Origin: Ipomoea triloba
Taxonomy: Eukaryota; Streptophyta; Magnoliopsida; Solanales; Convolvulaceae
Length of the DNA: 64,000 nucleotides
Assembly (NCBI RefSeq): GCF_003576645.1
Contig: NC_044924.1
Span: 26,696,654 to 26,760,653 of the forward strand
Direction of reading: 5' to 3'
Below, in pieces: positions 47,570 to 58,124 of the stretch. The notes under the pieces were generated by a model. The model did no database searches, had not been told where the DNA came from, and saw only the letters and a program-made list of their open reading frames with translations. The position numbers and the translations under genes were made by a program. Position 1 is the stretch's first letter. Each line of letters opens with the position of its first letter.

Positions 47570-47789
47570 TGTTGTAGTCTATAGAATATTAATTATTATG
47601 TTAGTGGTTAAGTTAGGCAGTAGACCAGCAGTAATGTTAGACAGCAGCAGCAGTAATGTTAGGCAGCAGCAGCAGTAATGTTAGGCAGCAGAATTTGAGG
47701 AAACATGTCGTTCCTCAAGTGTATAAATATAGATGTATCAGCTAGCTACAAAATAAGAAAAAAGAAACACTTTTCTTCACTGATTTACA
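47570..47789 (+). repeat. Copia left LTR
   Basis: It starts TGTTGTAGTC and ends GATTTACA. It contains three tandem units of about 22 bp (GTAATGTTAGGCAGCAGCAG type) and a TATA box, GTGTATAAATATAG, near 47720 that would start the genomic RNA. Confidence 0.93.
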
Positions 47790-48235
47790 TGGTATCAGAG
47801 CTGCAGTATTAATCTCTGTACCCAGAAATTTTTTTTTTTTCTTTTTCTGCAACAGTGTTTCGGACACTGTTCACAGTAGGTATTGGGATCAGATTTTGTT
47901 GATCCTTTGTTGACACCACCCACCCAGGGAGTTTCGCCACCTTCCGGCGACCTTGTCTGAGAAATCCGGCGACAATCTGACCAGCGAGTGGCCCTCACAC
48001 GCCGACGAAACAGTCTGCCAGCATCTCACACGCCGACGCGTGACACTGTTCTGGTGATCGGAAAATTTTTCTGATTAGTTTCCCGTAGTCGCCTGAGTCC
48101 ATACAACGCATTTTGGGGCTCAGTTTGGACAAAGTTTGTTCGGGAAATACACCTTCGACAGCTTCCAGTTCACGGTCCAGGTTTGAGACCTTGTTTTAAA
48201 GCTTTAACTGGGTAATTAGTTTTTTGCTTGAAGTT

Positions 48236-51200
48236 ATGGCTGAAAATAAGTCTGGGATTTCAGATATAGTTCCTGTGACAACTAAAATCACAGACTATAA
48301 ACTGAATGGTCTTAATTACATGGAGTGGAGTAAAACTATTAAACTTTATCTAACTAGTATAGATAAAGATGCTCACAGAACAGATGATGAACCAAAAGAT
48401 GCAGCTGCTAAGAAAATTTGGTTTAGGGAAGATGCTCAGTTATTTCTGTTAATTAGAAAATCAATAGAAAATGATGTGATTAATTTAGTTAGTCATTGTG
48501 ACACAGTTAAAGAGTTGATGGAATATCTTGAGTTTTTGTACTCTGGCAAAGGGAACATTACTCGTATGTTTGATGTCTGTAAAGCCTTTTATCGGGCTGA
48601 GAAACAAGACAAGTCTGTCACAAATTACTTCATGGAATTTAAGAAAACATACGAGGAATTGAACCAATTAATGCCATTTAATGAGGATGTAAAGGTACAA
48701 CAAAAGCAACGGGAGCAAATGGCTATCATGAGTTTCCTTGCCGGTCTTCCACCTGAATTTGATACTGCCAAGTCTCAAGTTCTTTCAAGTCCAGAAATAA
48801 CAACACTGAAGGAAACTTTTTCACGAGTATTGCGCACAGAAACTTCTCAAACTATTTCTGTGAATAGTGCTCTTGTCAGCAGAAATCAGAATTCAGCAAG
48901 ACCACCGCAGAAAGGGAACAATCAAACCACTCAAAGGCATAACCCAAGTGGCATCACTTGCCATTTTTGTCATAAACCAGGACACTTGCAACGTGATTGC
49001 AGGAAATTACAGTTCCAGCTCAGGGCGAGGCAGTATGCTAGTGTGGCTTCTACAAGTGATGTGTCAACTCAAAACATTCTGATTTCGGCAGAGGAGTTTG
49101 CAAAATTCTCAAAGTACCAAGAAAGTCTAAAGTCTTCATCTACTCCTTCAACCACCGTTGCAGATACAGGAAGCCCACAAACCTGTCTCATTTCTTCATC
49201 TTCTAAGTGGGTGATAGATTCTGGAGCCACGGACCACATGACAGGTAACTCTAGGTTGTTCTCAACAATTACAAACCATACTTCTAGTCTCCCTGTTACC
49301 TTGGCAGATGGATCTACTTCACCAGTACTTGGATCTGGCTCTATCACTCTAACCCCCTCACTTCCTTTGACATCTGTTCTTAGTTTACCAAATCTGTCTT
49401 TTAATTTGATTTCTGTAAGCAAGCTTACTCGCACTTTAAATTGCTCCGTCACATTTTTTCCTGATTATTGTCTTTTCCAGGATCTCATGACGAAGAAAAT
49501 TATTGGTAAAGGACATGAATCCGGGGGCCTCTATATCCTTGACATAGAGAAACCAAGACCAGTTGCGTGTCCAGGAGTAGTAACTCCACTTGAAGCTCAT
49601 TGTCGATTGGGTCACCCATCTCTTTCATTATTAAAAGTGCTTTGTCCACAGTTTCGTAGTGTGTCTTCATTAAATTGTGAGTCTTGTCAATTTGCTAAAC
49701 ATCACCGTGTGAGTTTAAGTCCGAGAGTCAATAAAAGAGCAAGTACACCTTTTGAACTTGTTCATTCTGATGTTTGGGGTCCATGTCCAGTTATGTCCAA
49801 AACTGGATATAGGTATTTTGTTACATTTGTTGATGATTTTTCTCGTATGACTTGGTTATATTTCATGAAGAGTCGTTCTGAACTGCTTGATCATTTCCGT
49901 GCCTTTTGTGTTGAAATTGAAACTCAGTTTAATGTACCTGTGAAAATTTTGCGGAGTGATAATGCTAAAGAGTATTTTTCATATCCTTTTGTGTCTTATA
50001 TGCTTCAGAAGGGCATGCTTCATCAATCTTCTTGTGTGGACACACCATCCCAAAATGGTGTAGCTGAGCGCAAAAATAGGCATTTACTTGAAACTGCAAG
50101 AGCTTTATTGTTTCAAATGAAAGTTCCTAAGCATTTTTGGGCTGATGCTATCGCTACAGCATGTTTTTTAATAAATCGCATGCCATCCACTGTTCTACAA
50201 GGACAAACTCCATACCATAGCCTTTTTCCATCAAAACCTTTGTTTCCCATTGAGCCACGCATATTTGGTTGCACATGTTTTGTTAGGGATGTTCGTCCTC
50301 AGGTTACAAAGTTGGACCCAAAATCTTTGAAGTGTATCTTTCTTGGGTACTCACGTGTCCAAAAAGGGTATAGATGTTATTGTCCTCAACTTGGCAGGTA
50401 TTTTGTGTCAGTAGATGTCACCTTCCTGGAAGAAGTACCTTTTTCTCCTGATCAAAATTGTCCTCCTCAAGATAAGGAAGATGATATACTAATCTACAAA
50501 CTCATCCATCATACAGACCCACCACCTCCTATTTTACAAGTTTACTCCCGAAGACCACGAGTTCCTGAGACTGTTCCTATCATACATACTACATCTGAAG
50601 CAACACCTGATCTTGTACCAGACTCATGTCCTGCACCGATCTCTTCGTCATCAGATCAAGTTACAAATGTAGAGCTTCCCATCGCTGTTCGCAAAGGTAA
50701 ACGTCAGTGTACCTATCCCATTTCTTCTTTTGTCTCTTATAAACATTTGTCACCCTCTTCCTACTGTTTTACCACATCCATTGATTCTATTTCTCTCCCT
50801 AAAACAATAAAAGAGGCAATGTCTCATCCTGGTTGGAACAGTGCTATGATAGAGGAAATGAATGCTTTAGACCAGAATGGTACTTGGGATTTGGTAGACT
50901 TACCTACAGGGAAGAAATCTATTGGATGTAAGTGGGTATTTGCAGTCAAAGTGAATCCAGACGGGTCTATTGCCAAGCTAAAAGCTCGTCTTGTTGCAAA
51001 AGGATATGCGCAGATCTATGGAGTAGACTATTGTGACACATTTTCTCCTGTTGCTAAATTAACATCTGTTCGTCTGCTCATCTCTATGGCAGCTATCTAT
51101 GACTGGCCACTACATCAATTGGATATCAAGAATGCATTCTTGCATGGGGACCTTCATGAAGAAGTATATATGGAGCAACCACCTGGATTTGTTGCTCAGG

Positions 51201-52330
51201 GGGAGTATGGAAAGGTATGTCGACTCCGGAAATCTCTATATGGTTTGAAACAAAGTCCTCGTGCATGGTTTGGAAAATTTAGTCAAGCAATTGAGTTGTT
51301 TGGAATGATAAAAGGAAAATCTGATCACTCATTGTTTTTCAGATGGTCTAAAGCAGGTGTTATTTTATTGGTAGTTTATGTGGATGATATTGTTATCACA
51401 GGAAGTGACAATGAAGGTATTACAGCTCTTAAGTCTTTTCTTCATTCTCAATTCATGACAAAAGACTTAGGAATGCTAAAATATTTCTTGGGCATTGAGG
51501 TGGCAAGAAGCAAGAAGGGGATATTCCTATCTCAACGAAAGTATGTGCTTGATCTATTGTCTGAGACAGGAAAACTGGGAGTTAAACCATGCAACACTCC
51601 TATGAACCCTAATGTACAACTGACAAAGGAAGGGGAACCATTTGAGGATCCAGAAAGGTACAGAAGACTAGTTGGAAAACTAAACTATCTGGTGGTAACT
51701 CGTCCAGATATTGCATATCCTGTCAGTGTGGTAAGCCAATATTTATCATCCCCTACAAATAATCATTGGGCTGCAGTAGAACAGATTTTATGTTACTTAA
51801 AAGGATCACCTGGACAGGGAATCTTGTTTAAGAACAATGGACATACCAGGATTGAATGCTTTACAGATGCTGATTGGGCAGGATCTAAAGAAGATCGAAG
51901 ATCAATGACTGGATATTGTGTTTTCTTTGGAGGAAATCTGATTTCATGGAAGAGTAAGAAACAAAATGTTGTTTCTCGCTCTAGTGCAGAATCTGAGTAT
52001 AGAGCAATGGCACAATCAACATGCGAGATAATATGGATAAGCCAACTCTTGAATGAAATTGGCTACAAAACCTCTACTCCTGCAAAATTGTGGTGCGATA
52101 ATCAAGCTGCTCTTCACATTGCATCAAACCCAGTTTTTCATGAACGAACAAAACACATTGAGGTTGACTGCCACTTTATTCGAGAAAAAATTCAACAAGG
52201 CTTGATCAGCACAGGATTTGTGAAGACTGCTGAACAATTGGGAGATCTTTTTACTAAAGCCTTGAACGGAACTCGAGTAACTTATTTATGTAACAAGTTG
52301 GGCATGATCAACATTTATGCTCCAACTTGA
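48236..52330 (+). CDS. Copia gag-pol polyprotein, intact
   Basis: The 1364-residue frame has no internal stop. Order: gag with a DUF4219/UBN2-like start (LNGLNYMEWSKTIKLYL); zinc knuckle CHFCHKPGHLQRDC at about residue 243; protease WVIDSGATDHM (about 325); GAG-pre-integrase CRLGHP plus CESCQFAKHH (about 455-485); integrase with the D, D and E of HSDVWGP (about 512), RSDNAKE (about 575) and GVAERKNRH (about 612); reverse transcriptase from NGTWDLVDL (about 878) with the YVDD active site (about 1048); and RNase H from FTDADWAG (about 1209) through SSAESEYRAM to HIEVDCHFI. The integrase-before-RT order defines Copia. The ATG at 48236 is preferred over the in-frame TTG at 48224. Every catalytic motif looks intact, so it may be autonomous. 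Confidence 0.95.
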   Translation: MAENKSGISDIVPVTTKITDYKLNGLNYMEWSKTIKLYLTSIDKDAHRTDDEPKDAAAKKIWFREDAQLFLLIRKSIENDVINLVSHCDTVKELMEYLEFLYSGKGNITRMFDVCKAFYRAEKQDKSVTNYFMEFKKTYEELNQLMPFNEDVKVQQKQREQMAIMSFLAGLPPEFDTAKSQVLSSPEITTLKETFSRVLRTETSQTISVNSALVSRNQNSARPPQKGNNQTTQRHNPSGITCHFCHKPGHLQRDCRKLQFQLRARQYASVASTSDVSTQNILISAEEFAKFSKYQESLKSSSTPSTTVADTGSPQTCLISSSSKWVIDSGATDHMTGNSRLFSTITNHTSSLPVTLADGSTSPVLGSGSITLTPSLPLTSVLSLPNLSFNLISVSKLTRTLNCSVTFFPDYCLFQDLMTKKIIGKGHESGGLYILDIEKPRPVACPGVVTPLEAHCRLGHPSLSLLKVLCPQFRSVSSLNCESCQFAKHHRVSLSPRVNKRASTPFELVHSDVWGPCPVMSKTGYRYFVTFVDDFSRMTWLYFMKSRSELLDHFRAFCVEIETQFNVPVKILRSDNAKEYFSYPFVSYMLQKGMLHQSSCVDTPSQNGVAERKNRHLLETARALLFQMKVPKHFWADAIATACFLINRMPSTVLQGQTPYHSLFPSKPLFPIEPRIFGCTCFVRDVRPQVTKLDPKSLKCIFLGYSRVQKGYRCYCPQLGRYFVSVDVTFLEEVPFSPDQNCPPQDKEDDILIYKLIHHTDPPPPILQVYSRRPRVPETVPIIHTTSEATPDLVPDSCPAPISSSSDQVTNVELPIAVRKGKRQCTYPISSFVSYKHLSPSSYCFTTSIDSISLPKTIKEAMSHPGWNSAMIEEMNALDQNGTWDLVDLPTGKKSIGCKWVFAVKVNPDGSIAKLKARLVAKGYAQIYGVDYCDTFSPVAKLTSVRLLISMAAIYDWPLHQLDIKNAFLHGDLHEEVYMEQPPGFVAQGEYGKVCRLRKSLYGLKQSPRAWFGKFSQAIELFGMIKGKSDHSLFFRWSKAGVILLVVYVDDIVITGSDNEGITALKSFLHSQFMTKDLGMLKYFLGIEVARSKKGIFLSQRKYVLDLLSETGKLGVKPCNTPMNPNVQLTKEGEPFEDPERYRRLVGKLNYLVVTRPDIAYPVSVVSQYLSSPTNNHWAAVEQILCYLKGSPGQGILFKNNGHTRIECFTDADWAGSKEDRRSMTGYCVFFGGNLISWKSKKQNVVSRSSAESEYRAMAQSTCEIIWISQLLNEIGYKTSTPAKLWCDNQAALHIASNPVFHERTKHIEVDCHFIREKIQQGLISTGFVKTAEQLGDLFTKALNGTRVTYLCNKLGMINIYAPT

Positions 52331-52337
52331 GGGGGAG

Positions 52338-52557
52338 TGTTGTAGTCTATAGAATATTAATTATTATGTTAGTGGTTAAGTTAGGCAGTAGACCAGCAGT
52401 AATGTTAGACAGCAGCAGCAGTAATGTTAGGCAGCAGCAGCAGTAATGTTAGGCAGCAGAATTTGAGGAAACATGTCGTTCCTCAAGTGTATAAATATAG
52501 ATGTATCAGCTAGCTACAAAATAAGAAAAAAGAAACACTTTTCTTCACTGATTTACA
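52338..52557 (+). repeat. Copia right LTR
   Basis: It is identical by eye to the left LTR over all 220 bp, including the 22-bp units and the TATA box. Confidence 0.93.
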
Positions 52558-52562
52558 AAAAC

Positions 52563-54115
52563 CAAGTTTGAAAAAAATCTCATAGAAAAGTCTTGTATAT
52601 AATCAAATTAAAAAAAAAAAAAAACATAACATTTCTAACAAACCATACAAGGAATCAAAGTCTAGAAAGGTGAGTCCCTCAACAAAAATAAATAAAGTAA
52701 TAGATAAACAGCAACGTTATAGTAAAACCAATCACTCTTTAAATAAACAAATAAAAACTCATTTCAGTTAATGAACTATGAAATTTTACAAATATAATTA
52801 TTCAATTTTTTTTTTAAATCATAGGCATATACACTCTATATATATTACACATGAAAGAGATTGAAATCTACAATGATGAATCTGCAATCCCACGGAAAAT
52901 CTAGCTTTAAAAAAATCTTAGATATAATCAAATAAAAAAAATAAAAGCCAAAAAATTGAAACAGCAAATGAATCAATATTTGGAAAGGTATAGTATTTTT
53001 GAAGTTGTTCACCAAGAGAAAGAAAGTAATCAATCAACTTAAATCAATCTTTATAAAATAAACACTCATTTTGACAGATGAAAAAAAAATCTCAGACATT
53101 TCGTCAAAAAAAAAATTTCTCAAAGATATACACCCTATATACATTATATATACGTGAAAGATGTGAAACTTAATATACGATTCTACAATCTCACACAAAG
53201 CCTAGATTAAAAAAAATAAAAAATCTTACATATATATACTCAGATCTGACAAAAATAAAAGTAAAAATTTGACTAATGAACAAATATATTACAGGAAAAT
53301 CATATTGATCTTAAAAAAAAAAGCACTCTCGTTTCTAATGAACAATGAAATATTAATAATATAATTCCTCAAAAAAATCTCATACATATATACTCAATAT
53401 ACATTGGACATGAAAGAGCTGAAACATAAGACCTAATTTTATGCAATTCACAAAATCAAAAAGAAACACAGAGAAAACAAATACCATGCCTAGATGTTTA
53501 AATGTTAGAAAAGAAATAGATCTCTACGATGAAATCCCAGGAATGAACCATCAAGCAAAGTTATGACTAGTAGTTAGTATGGCTAAAAAGATCAAGGCAA
53601 CACATATAGAATAACGAAACACAATGGAAAAAAAAAAAACCACAGAAAAATCTTATATATAATTAATCAAACTTTAAAAAAAATGAAACAAAGAACCAAT
53701 TATTGGAAAGGAACTCTTGATATCTCTCATGGGAGATCAAAACAAAGATCAAAGAAAACATCAATGGCGTAAATGAAAAACATGCAAAAGCTCAATCTTA
53801 AAACTCACAAGGCACCGATCATTTAAAAAAAATGAACAAAGCTTGTCTCCATTTTTTAGATTGTATACTCGCCGGTGTGTTAGACAGTGATGTTTAGCCA
53901 ATGTTATATAGGAGGGAGATACATTTTCCTATATAGAAATTCTCAATAGATTTTGTTCCTTTGAAGAAATATTCTCGCCTATGAAAACATTATAAAATAA
54001 TTAGAAATGAATTCTCTAATTTTAGAAACTTTTAAATTGCCTTTTCAAATAAGAATTTGATAAACAATTAATACTTAAGTATAAATGAAGAAAAATATTT
54101 GGTTGTACTAAATAA
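52563..54115 (-). repeat. Arm A, repeat-bearing part (inverted relative to arm B)
   Basis: Reverse-complemented, this 1.55 kb matches 58125-59745 along its whole length with many small changes. Shared words include TTCATTGTTCATTA, AGTGTATATGC and TCATCATTGTAGA. On the minus strand it begins with a TATA box, CCTCCTATATAACATTGG (about 53895-53912). It then runs through degenerate tandem units of 240-310 bp and leads into palindrome A, now split off by the Copia. No ORF of note is present. Confidence 0.8.
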
Positions 54116-54500
54116 CTAGTAGTAGTTATTCAACCAGATTCTGTGCTTATATAAATCTGTATTGATGGGAGTAAGCATTGTATATCACATACAGTTCGCG
54201 GTACTCATACTGCTTAGTAGACACCAGTCTTTGTTCATGGCCAACTATATGTTGCTGCTTCAAGGATTAGCAACCTTAAAGGGTTAAGAATTTTAAAACC
54301 CAACAAAGGTGGAGAGAGTAGTAATTATACTAACAAGTTGTGTACCATGAAAGTTTTAATAATTTGTAAATTTCTAAACTTAAATAATTAATTTCTTTAA
54401 TAAAGTTTTTATATCATTTATTGCATTACAACAAATTCAAATAAATTCTATTACATTATTGCATTAGTCTAATCCGTGCATCGCGCGGGTATAATACTAG
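54116..54500 (+). mobile_element. Helitron 3' end
   Basis: The sequence CCGTGCATCGCGCGGG forms a 6-bp stem with a short loop and is followed by TATAATACTAG (CTAG at 54497-54500) and a T. This is the usual Helitron 3' signature. The 5' end was not found, so the start given is only a limit. Confidence 0.55.
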
Positions 54501-54517
54501 TATATATATATATATAT

Positions 54518-54780
54518 ATAACGTGAAGACTGATCTCGGTCTAAATCAGGATTCTTCATTGGTTGAGGGTTTAGCAAAGAAAATACGGGGTCAATTTTTT
54601 AATTATTAAAAATTTTTAAGAGCGGGCCGGGCTCATTTAATAATTATTAAAATTTGAAAGTTTAGAATTGGTAACATCCTAGCCTTTGATTTATCAAGAT
54701 GGAGTGTGTGAATGCGTCCCACAGTTTTTATATGAGTTGTTCTCAGCTAAATCCTGTGTGGTCCTCCTAAGAAGACCATG
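54518..54780. mobile_element. Partial MITE, GTGAAGACTGATC family
   Basis: ACGTGAAGACTGATCTCGGT abuts a short (TA)n and is followed by AGGATTCTTCATTGGTTGAG and GGGTCAATTTTTTAATTATT, as in 14650-14910. Its right part resembles the MITE at 43291. Confidence 0.5.
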
Positions 54781-54840
54781 AGTGGTTAAAATTTGATATT
54801 TTAAGGACTAGGAGCTATTAATATGGATCACTATACTTGG

Positions 54841-55040
54841 AGGAACACATATAGCATTAACTCAATATAATAATTAGCTTCCTATTAATTCTTAAAATTA
54901 TAAATAGTAAATTGATTATATTTATTCCTATTGAGACATAAATTTAATATCACAGTGACTAATAGTAGTAGGGTGCATATTTAATTTGTATTTTAATGTT
55001 GTATCAAATCTTTTTGTGTTATTTTTATTTCTCAAAAAGA
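54841..55040 (+). repeat. Dispersed ~180-bp repeat, copy 1
   Basis: ACTCAATATAATAATTAGCT to TGTTGTATCAAATC recurs at about 57640-57790 and 62810-62975 in the same orientation. It has no coding content. In copies 1 and 2 further matching sequence follows (CCTAGGATA, AAAAGTACAAATAT). Confidence 0.75.
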
Positions 55041-55200
55041 TAAATCTCATAAAATTATCTTATTGTCATATATGTTCCCTCTTTGCTAGCTCTTACACCA
55101 AGTTTTATTGTGGAGTCAGGATTTTGATCTAAATGCTTACTATTTGTGCTCTACAATAGTCCTAGGATACAAAATGCATGCATGAGAAAAGTACAAATAT

Positions 55201-55235
55201 AAAATGTATAAATAAATAAATAAATAAATAAATAA

Positions 55236-55267
<32 letters not shown>

Positions 55268-55290
55268 GTATATATATATATATATATGTA

Positions 55291-55352
<62 letters not shown>

Positions 55353-55365
55353 TATATATATAACG
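55201..55365. repeat. Compound AAAT / TA / GTAT microsatellite
   Basis: (AAAT)6, several (TA)n blocks, (TATG)n and (AC)n follow each other. Frames of Tyr/Ile repeats here are not genes. Confidence 0.95.
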
Positions 55366-56937
55366 GTACATTTACAAATGTTTTTTCTTATTTATGCATA
55401 AATATTAATTGTTTATAATAATTTTATTTGAAAAGTGTTTTTAAAAGCACTAAATACTATTCCAAAATAACGAAGAATTTTTTTTTAACTTTTATAAGAT
55501 AATAAATTATAACAAACATCGACCAAATTGTAGTAATCATCTCACTGAGGTATTTTGTTGAAGTTTACCTACTAAGTAATTACTATTTAACTTTTATAAT
55601 ATAATTAATAATTATAATAAACGTTGTCCAAATTGAAGTAATCGCCTCACTGAGATATTTTGTCGAATTGAAGTTGGCACTCCAAGTAATTATTTAAATT
55701 TTATAATATAATTATTTTCCATTTGTCGAATTGAAGTTGGCACTCCAAGTAATTATTTAAATTTTATAATATAATAAATATTTTCCAAATTGATTGCATT
55801 GTGGTAAATATTACTTATTCCATTCCACTTAATCTTACTTTCCTTTTTTTAGTCTGTTTACAAGAATGTTGTTATCTTTCCCTCCCAATTTTACTTCCTA
55901 ATGTTTACGTCGTCATAGTAAGTAAAATTCTTTTTATTTATTGCTATAGAACATTGGTCGGGACCCAACTTAGCATTAATAAATCATTCTAAACCCTCTA
56001 ACACCCTTGTGATTTTGCTTCCTAATGTTTATGTCATGATTGACTATCGTGAAGTTCTTTTTATTTATCAGCTATCGTGAATTGTTCAAATCTTGTCAAC
56101 ACCCTTTTGGTTAAGCTATTGCACATGATCTTCCTAGGACAATTAACTCTCCTATCTGGTTTGCATGTTATTAAACATTAGCGAATTTTACTTATTGCAC
56201 ACTATCGAGTAGTGATTGCAGGTTTCCCTGGTTAGTTAAAAAAATGAATTACTTATTAATTAAGCATAAAATGGATTAATCAGATATTGCAACCTAGTAA
56301 ATGTAGTTGGATATTGGCCTAAATTTGTTGTTTTCCTTGGAAGTGTAATGTAAATTGTAGTAAAGAAGTTTTATTCAATGCAATTCAAATACTTTAACAC
56401 TACAATTTATTTATTTTTAAGTGTAATAATCTAATGTTGGTATTGATTTAGAGTAATTCCATCCGGCTTTCAAAAAGAAGAGTAATTCAATCCGACGTTG
56501 ACTCCATTGATTATTTGGTCTATTATTGTAATTACAATAATTTCACAACCTACTTGGTACCCGGTGCACATTAAAAAAAAAAAATTACAACTGCTTAATT
56601 AGGTGTGGATACACGCTATTTTTCATCATAATAAAAGATTTAAAAAATTATAAAATAAACAAACAAATTAAAGTTTAGGGTGCTTGATAAAAATTAAAAT
56701 AATATAAATATTATAACATAATAACTTAACTGATCATTTTGAAAGGTAAATAAATATTTATCCAAATTTTAAATAAATTTCGTTCCTCCAAAATTAAAGT
56801 TAATAGTTAATATGTTGGGTTAGAATATATTTTATAGGAGTGGTACATAAATATATATAACATGCACTCATTTCGAATTTGAGAATGTATAAATTTTACA
56901 ACTTTCCTCCAACCCCTCATGGACTATTACCCATAAA
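55366..56937. other. Intergenic DNA with short direct repeats
   Basis: A unit containing TGTCGAATTGAAGTTGGCAC followed by TCCAAGTAATTATTTAAATT occurs twice near 55660-55765, with looser copies at 55500-55640. No gene is recognised. Confidence 0.55.
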
Positions 56938-57117
56938 ATTGTCCGTAAGGACAGCCCAAGTGGTAAGAGTGCTCTACCTACAGCCGAGAGGTTGGAGGTT
57001 CGATCCTCAAACCCGTGGATTTTAGCCAGTCAGCTATGGATAACCTATGTTGGTTTACCACCTTGTGATCCTTTGCCGGCTAGGATCACAGGGCGAGAAG
57101 AAAACCTCGTTAAAAGA
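56938..57117 (+). mobile_element. tRNA-derived SINE with 15-bp target duplication
   Basis: The head contains an A-box-like AGCCCAAGTGGTAAGAGT and a B-box GGTTCGATCC about 40 bp later. A tRNA-unrelated body follows, with GTGATCCTTTGCCGGCTAGG / GATCACA. ACTATTACCCATAAA flanks both ends (56923-56937 and 57118-57132). The end is AAAAGA rather than a long poly-A. It is a different family from the SINE at 5767. Confidence 0.85.
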
Positions 57118-57283
57118 ACTATTACCCATAAATAAAATTCATAAATCTCATAAATCTAATTCCTAATGTAATTCTATTTTCTTTTATACGCTTTAGCTTC
57201 ATAACAGATTATTGGTGACATTGAACGACTTTTATTCTTTCTTTTCTTAACATTTAATCCAATCGCTAAGAAACATGTAACAA

Positions 57284-57560
57284 CCCTATAAAGGTGAAGA
57301 CTAATTTCAGCCGTCCATCAAGATTTATTAACAGTTGAGGATTTTAGTAAAAAAATAAAATGCAAGTGAATTTTATAATTATTGTAAACTTTTAAGTATA
57401 AAATATTCATAAAATTTTCCCAATCCCTTTTCCCTTTTTTATTATTATTATTATTATTATTATTTTTTTTTTTTTTTTTTACAAAACTTAACCGTTGATC
57501 TACTTAAATAGCCGGATTAGACTAGTCCTCTATTTTTTCATGGAAGCATGTTCTCAATTG
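57284..57560. mobile_element. MITE, GTGAAGACTAATTTC family
   Basis: The left end AAAGGTGAAGACTAATTTCA and the right part ACTAGTCCTCTATTTTTTCA are inverted. The core includes CCGTCCATCAAGATTTATTA and AACCGTTGATCTACTTAAAT, as in 14650-14910. A (TTA)n and a poly-T run are inside. Confidence 0.6.
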
Positions 57561-57639
57561 AACAATCCCCATATATATACCAAATGTGGTCATTCTTTTA
57601 TAATTGTTTTATATTTTCTTTGGTATGCCTTAATTAAAT

Positions 57640-57790
57640 TCATTTGAATATATTAATTCTTAAAATTATATATAGTAAATTGATAATATTTATTCTTATT
57701 GAGACATAAATTTAATATAACATTGACTAATAGTAATAGCAGGCATATTTAATTAGTATTTCATGTTGTATCATATATTTTTCTTGTTTA
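57640..57790 (+). repeat. Dispersed ~180-bp repeat, copy 2
   Basis: TTAATTCTTAAAATTATATA to ATGTTGTATCATAT matches copies at 54841 and 62810. It lies just upstream of arm B. Confidence 0.7.
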
Positions 57791-58124
57791 TCTTTTTTTT
57801 TTTCAAATGCTAAGTGTCATACAATTATGTCACTCTAATACGTTGCTTATTAATTTTTATGATATAAACTTTTGTTTTGTTTACTACTGAGTACTAATAA
57901 AATATTACAAAGTAGAAATAAAAAACACATACAAGTTATAATGTCAAAGATTACAAGCATATCTATGTTTAATTGATAGAATCTCTAGAAATGTTATTCA
58001 AAGGGTCTAAGCAATTAAGGAGCGTCAGTTCAGGTTTCATGGAAACTAGAAAGGAGGACAATAATCCTAGGATATATACGAAACACGTGAAAAAAGTACA
58101 AATATGAAAAATATAAGTATGTAT

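Larger units (their letters stand above)
47565..52562 (+). mobile_element. Complete young Ty1/Copia retrotransposon with AAAAC target duplication
   Basis: Two 220-bp LTRs bound a single long ORF (element proper 47570-52557). AAAAC flanks both sides (47565-47569 and 52558-52562). A tRNA-Met-type primer site, TGGTATCAGAGC, begins at 47790 right after the left LTR. A polypurine tract, GAGGGGGAG, ends at 52337 just before the right LTR. The two LTRs look identical base for base, so the insertion is recent. Length, LTR size and a single gag-pol ORF suggest an Ale/Retrofit-like lineage, which is an inference. Confidence 0.95.

Noticed and set aside
55140..55371. Tyr/Ile-rich frames
   Set aside because: They are translation of the compound TA/GTAT microsatellite. 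The same applies near 42229, 43560 and 38782.
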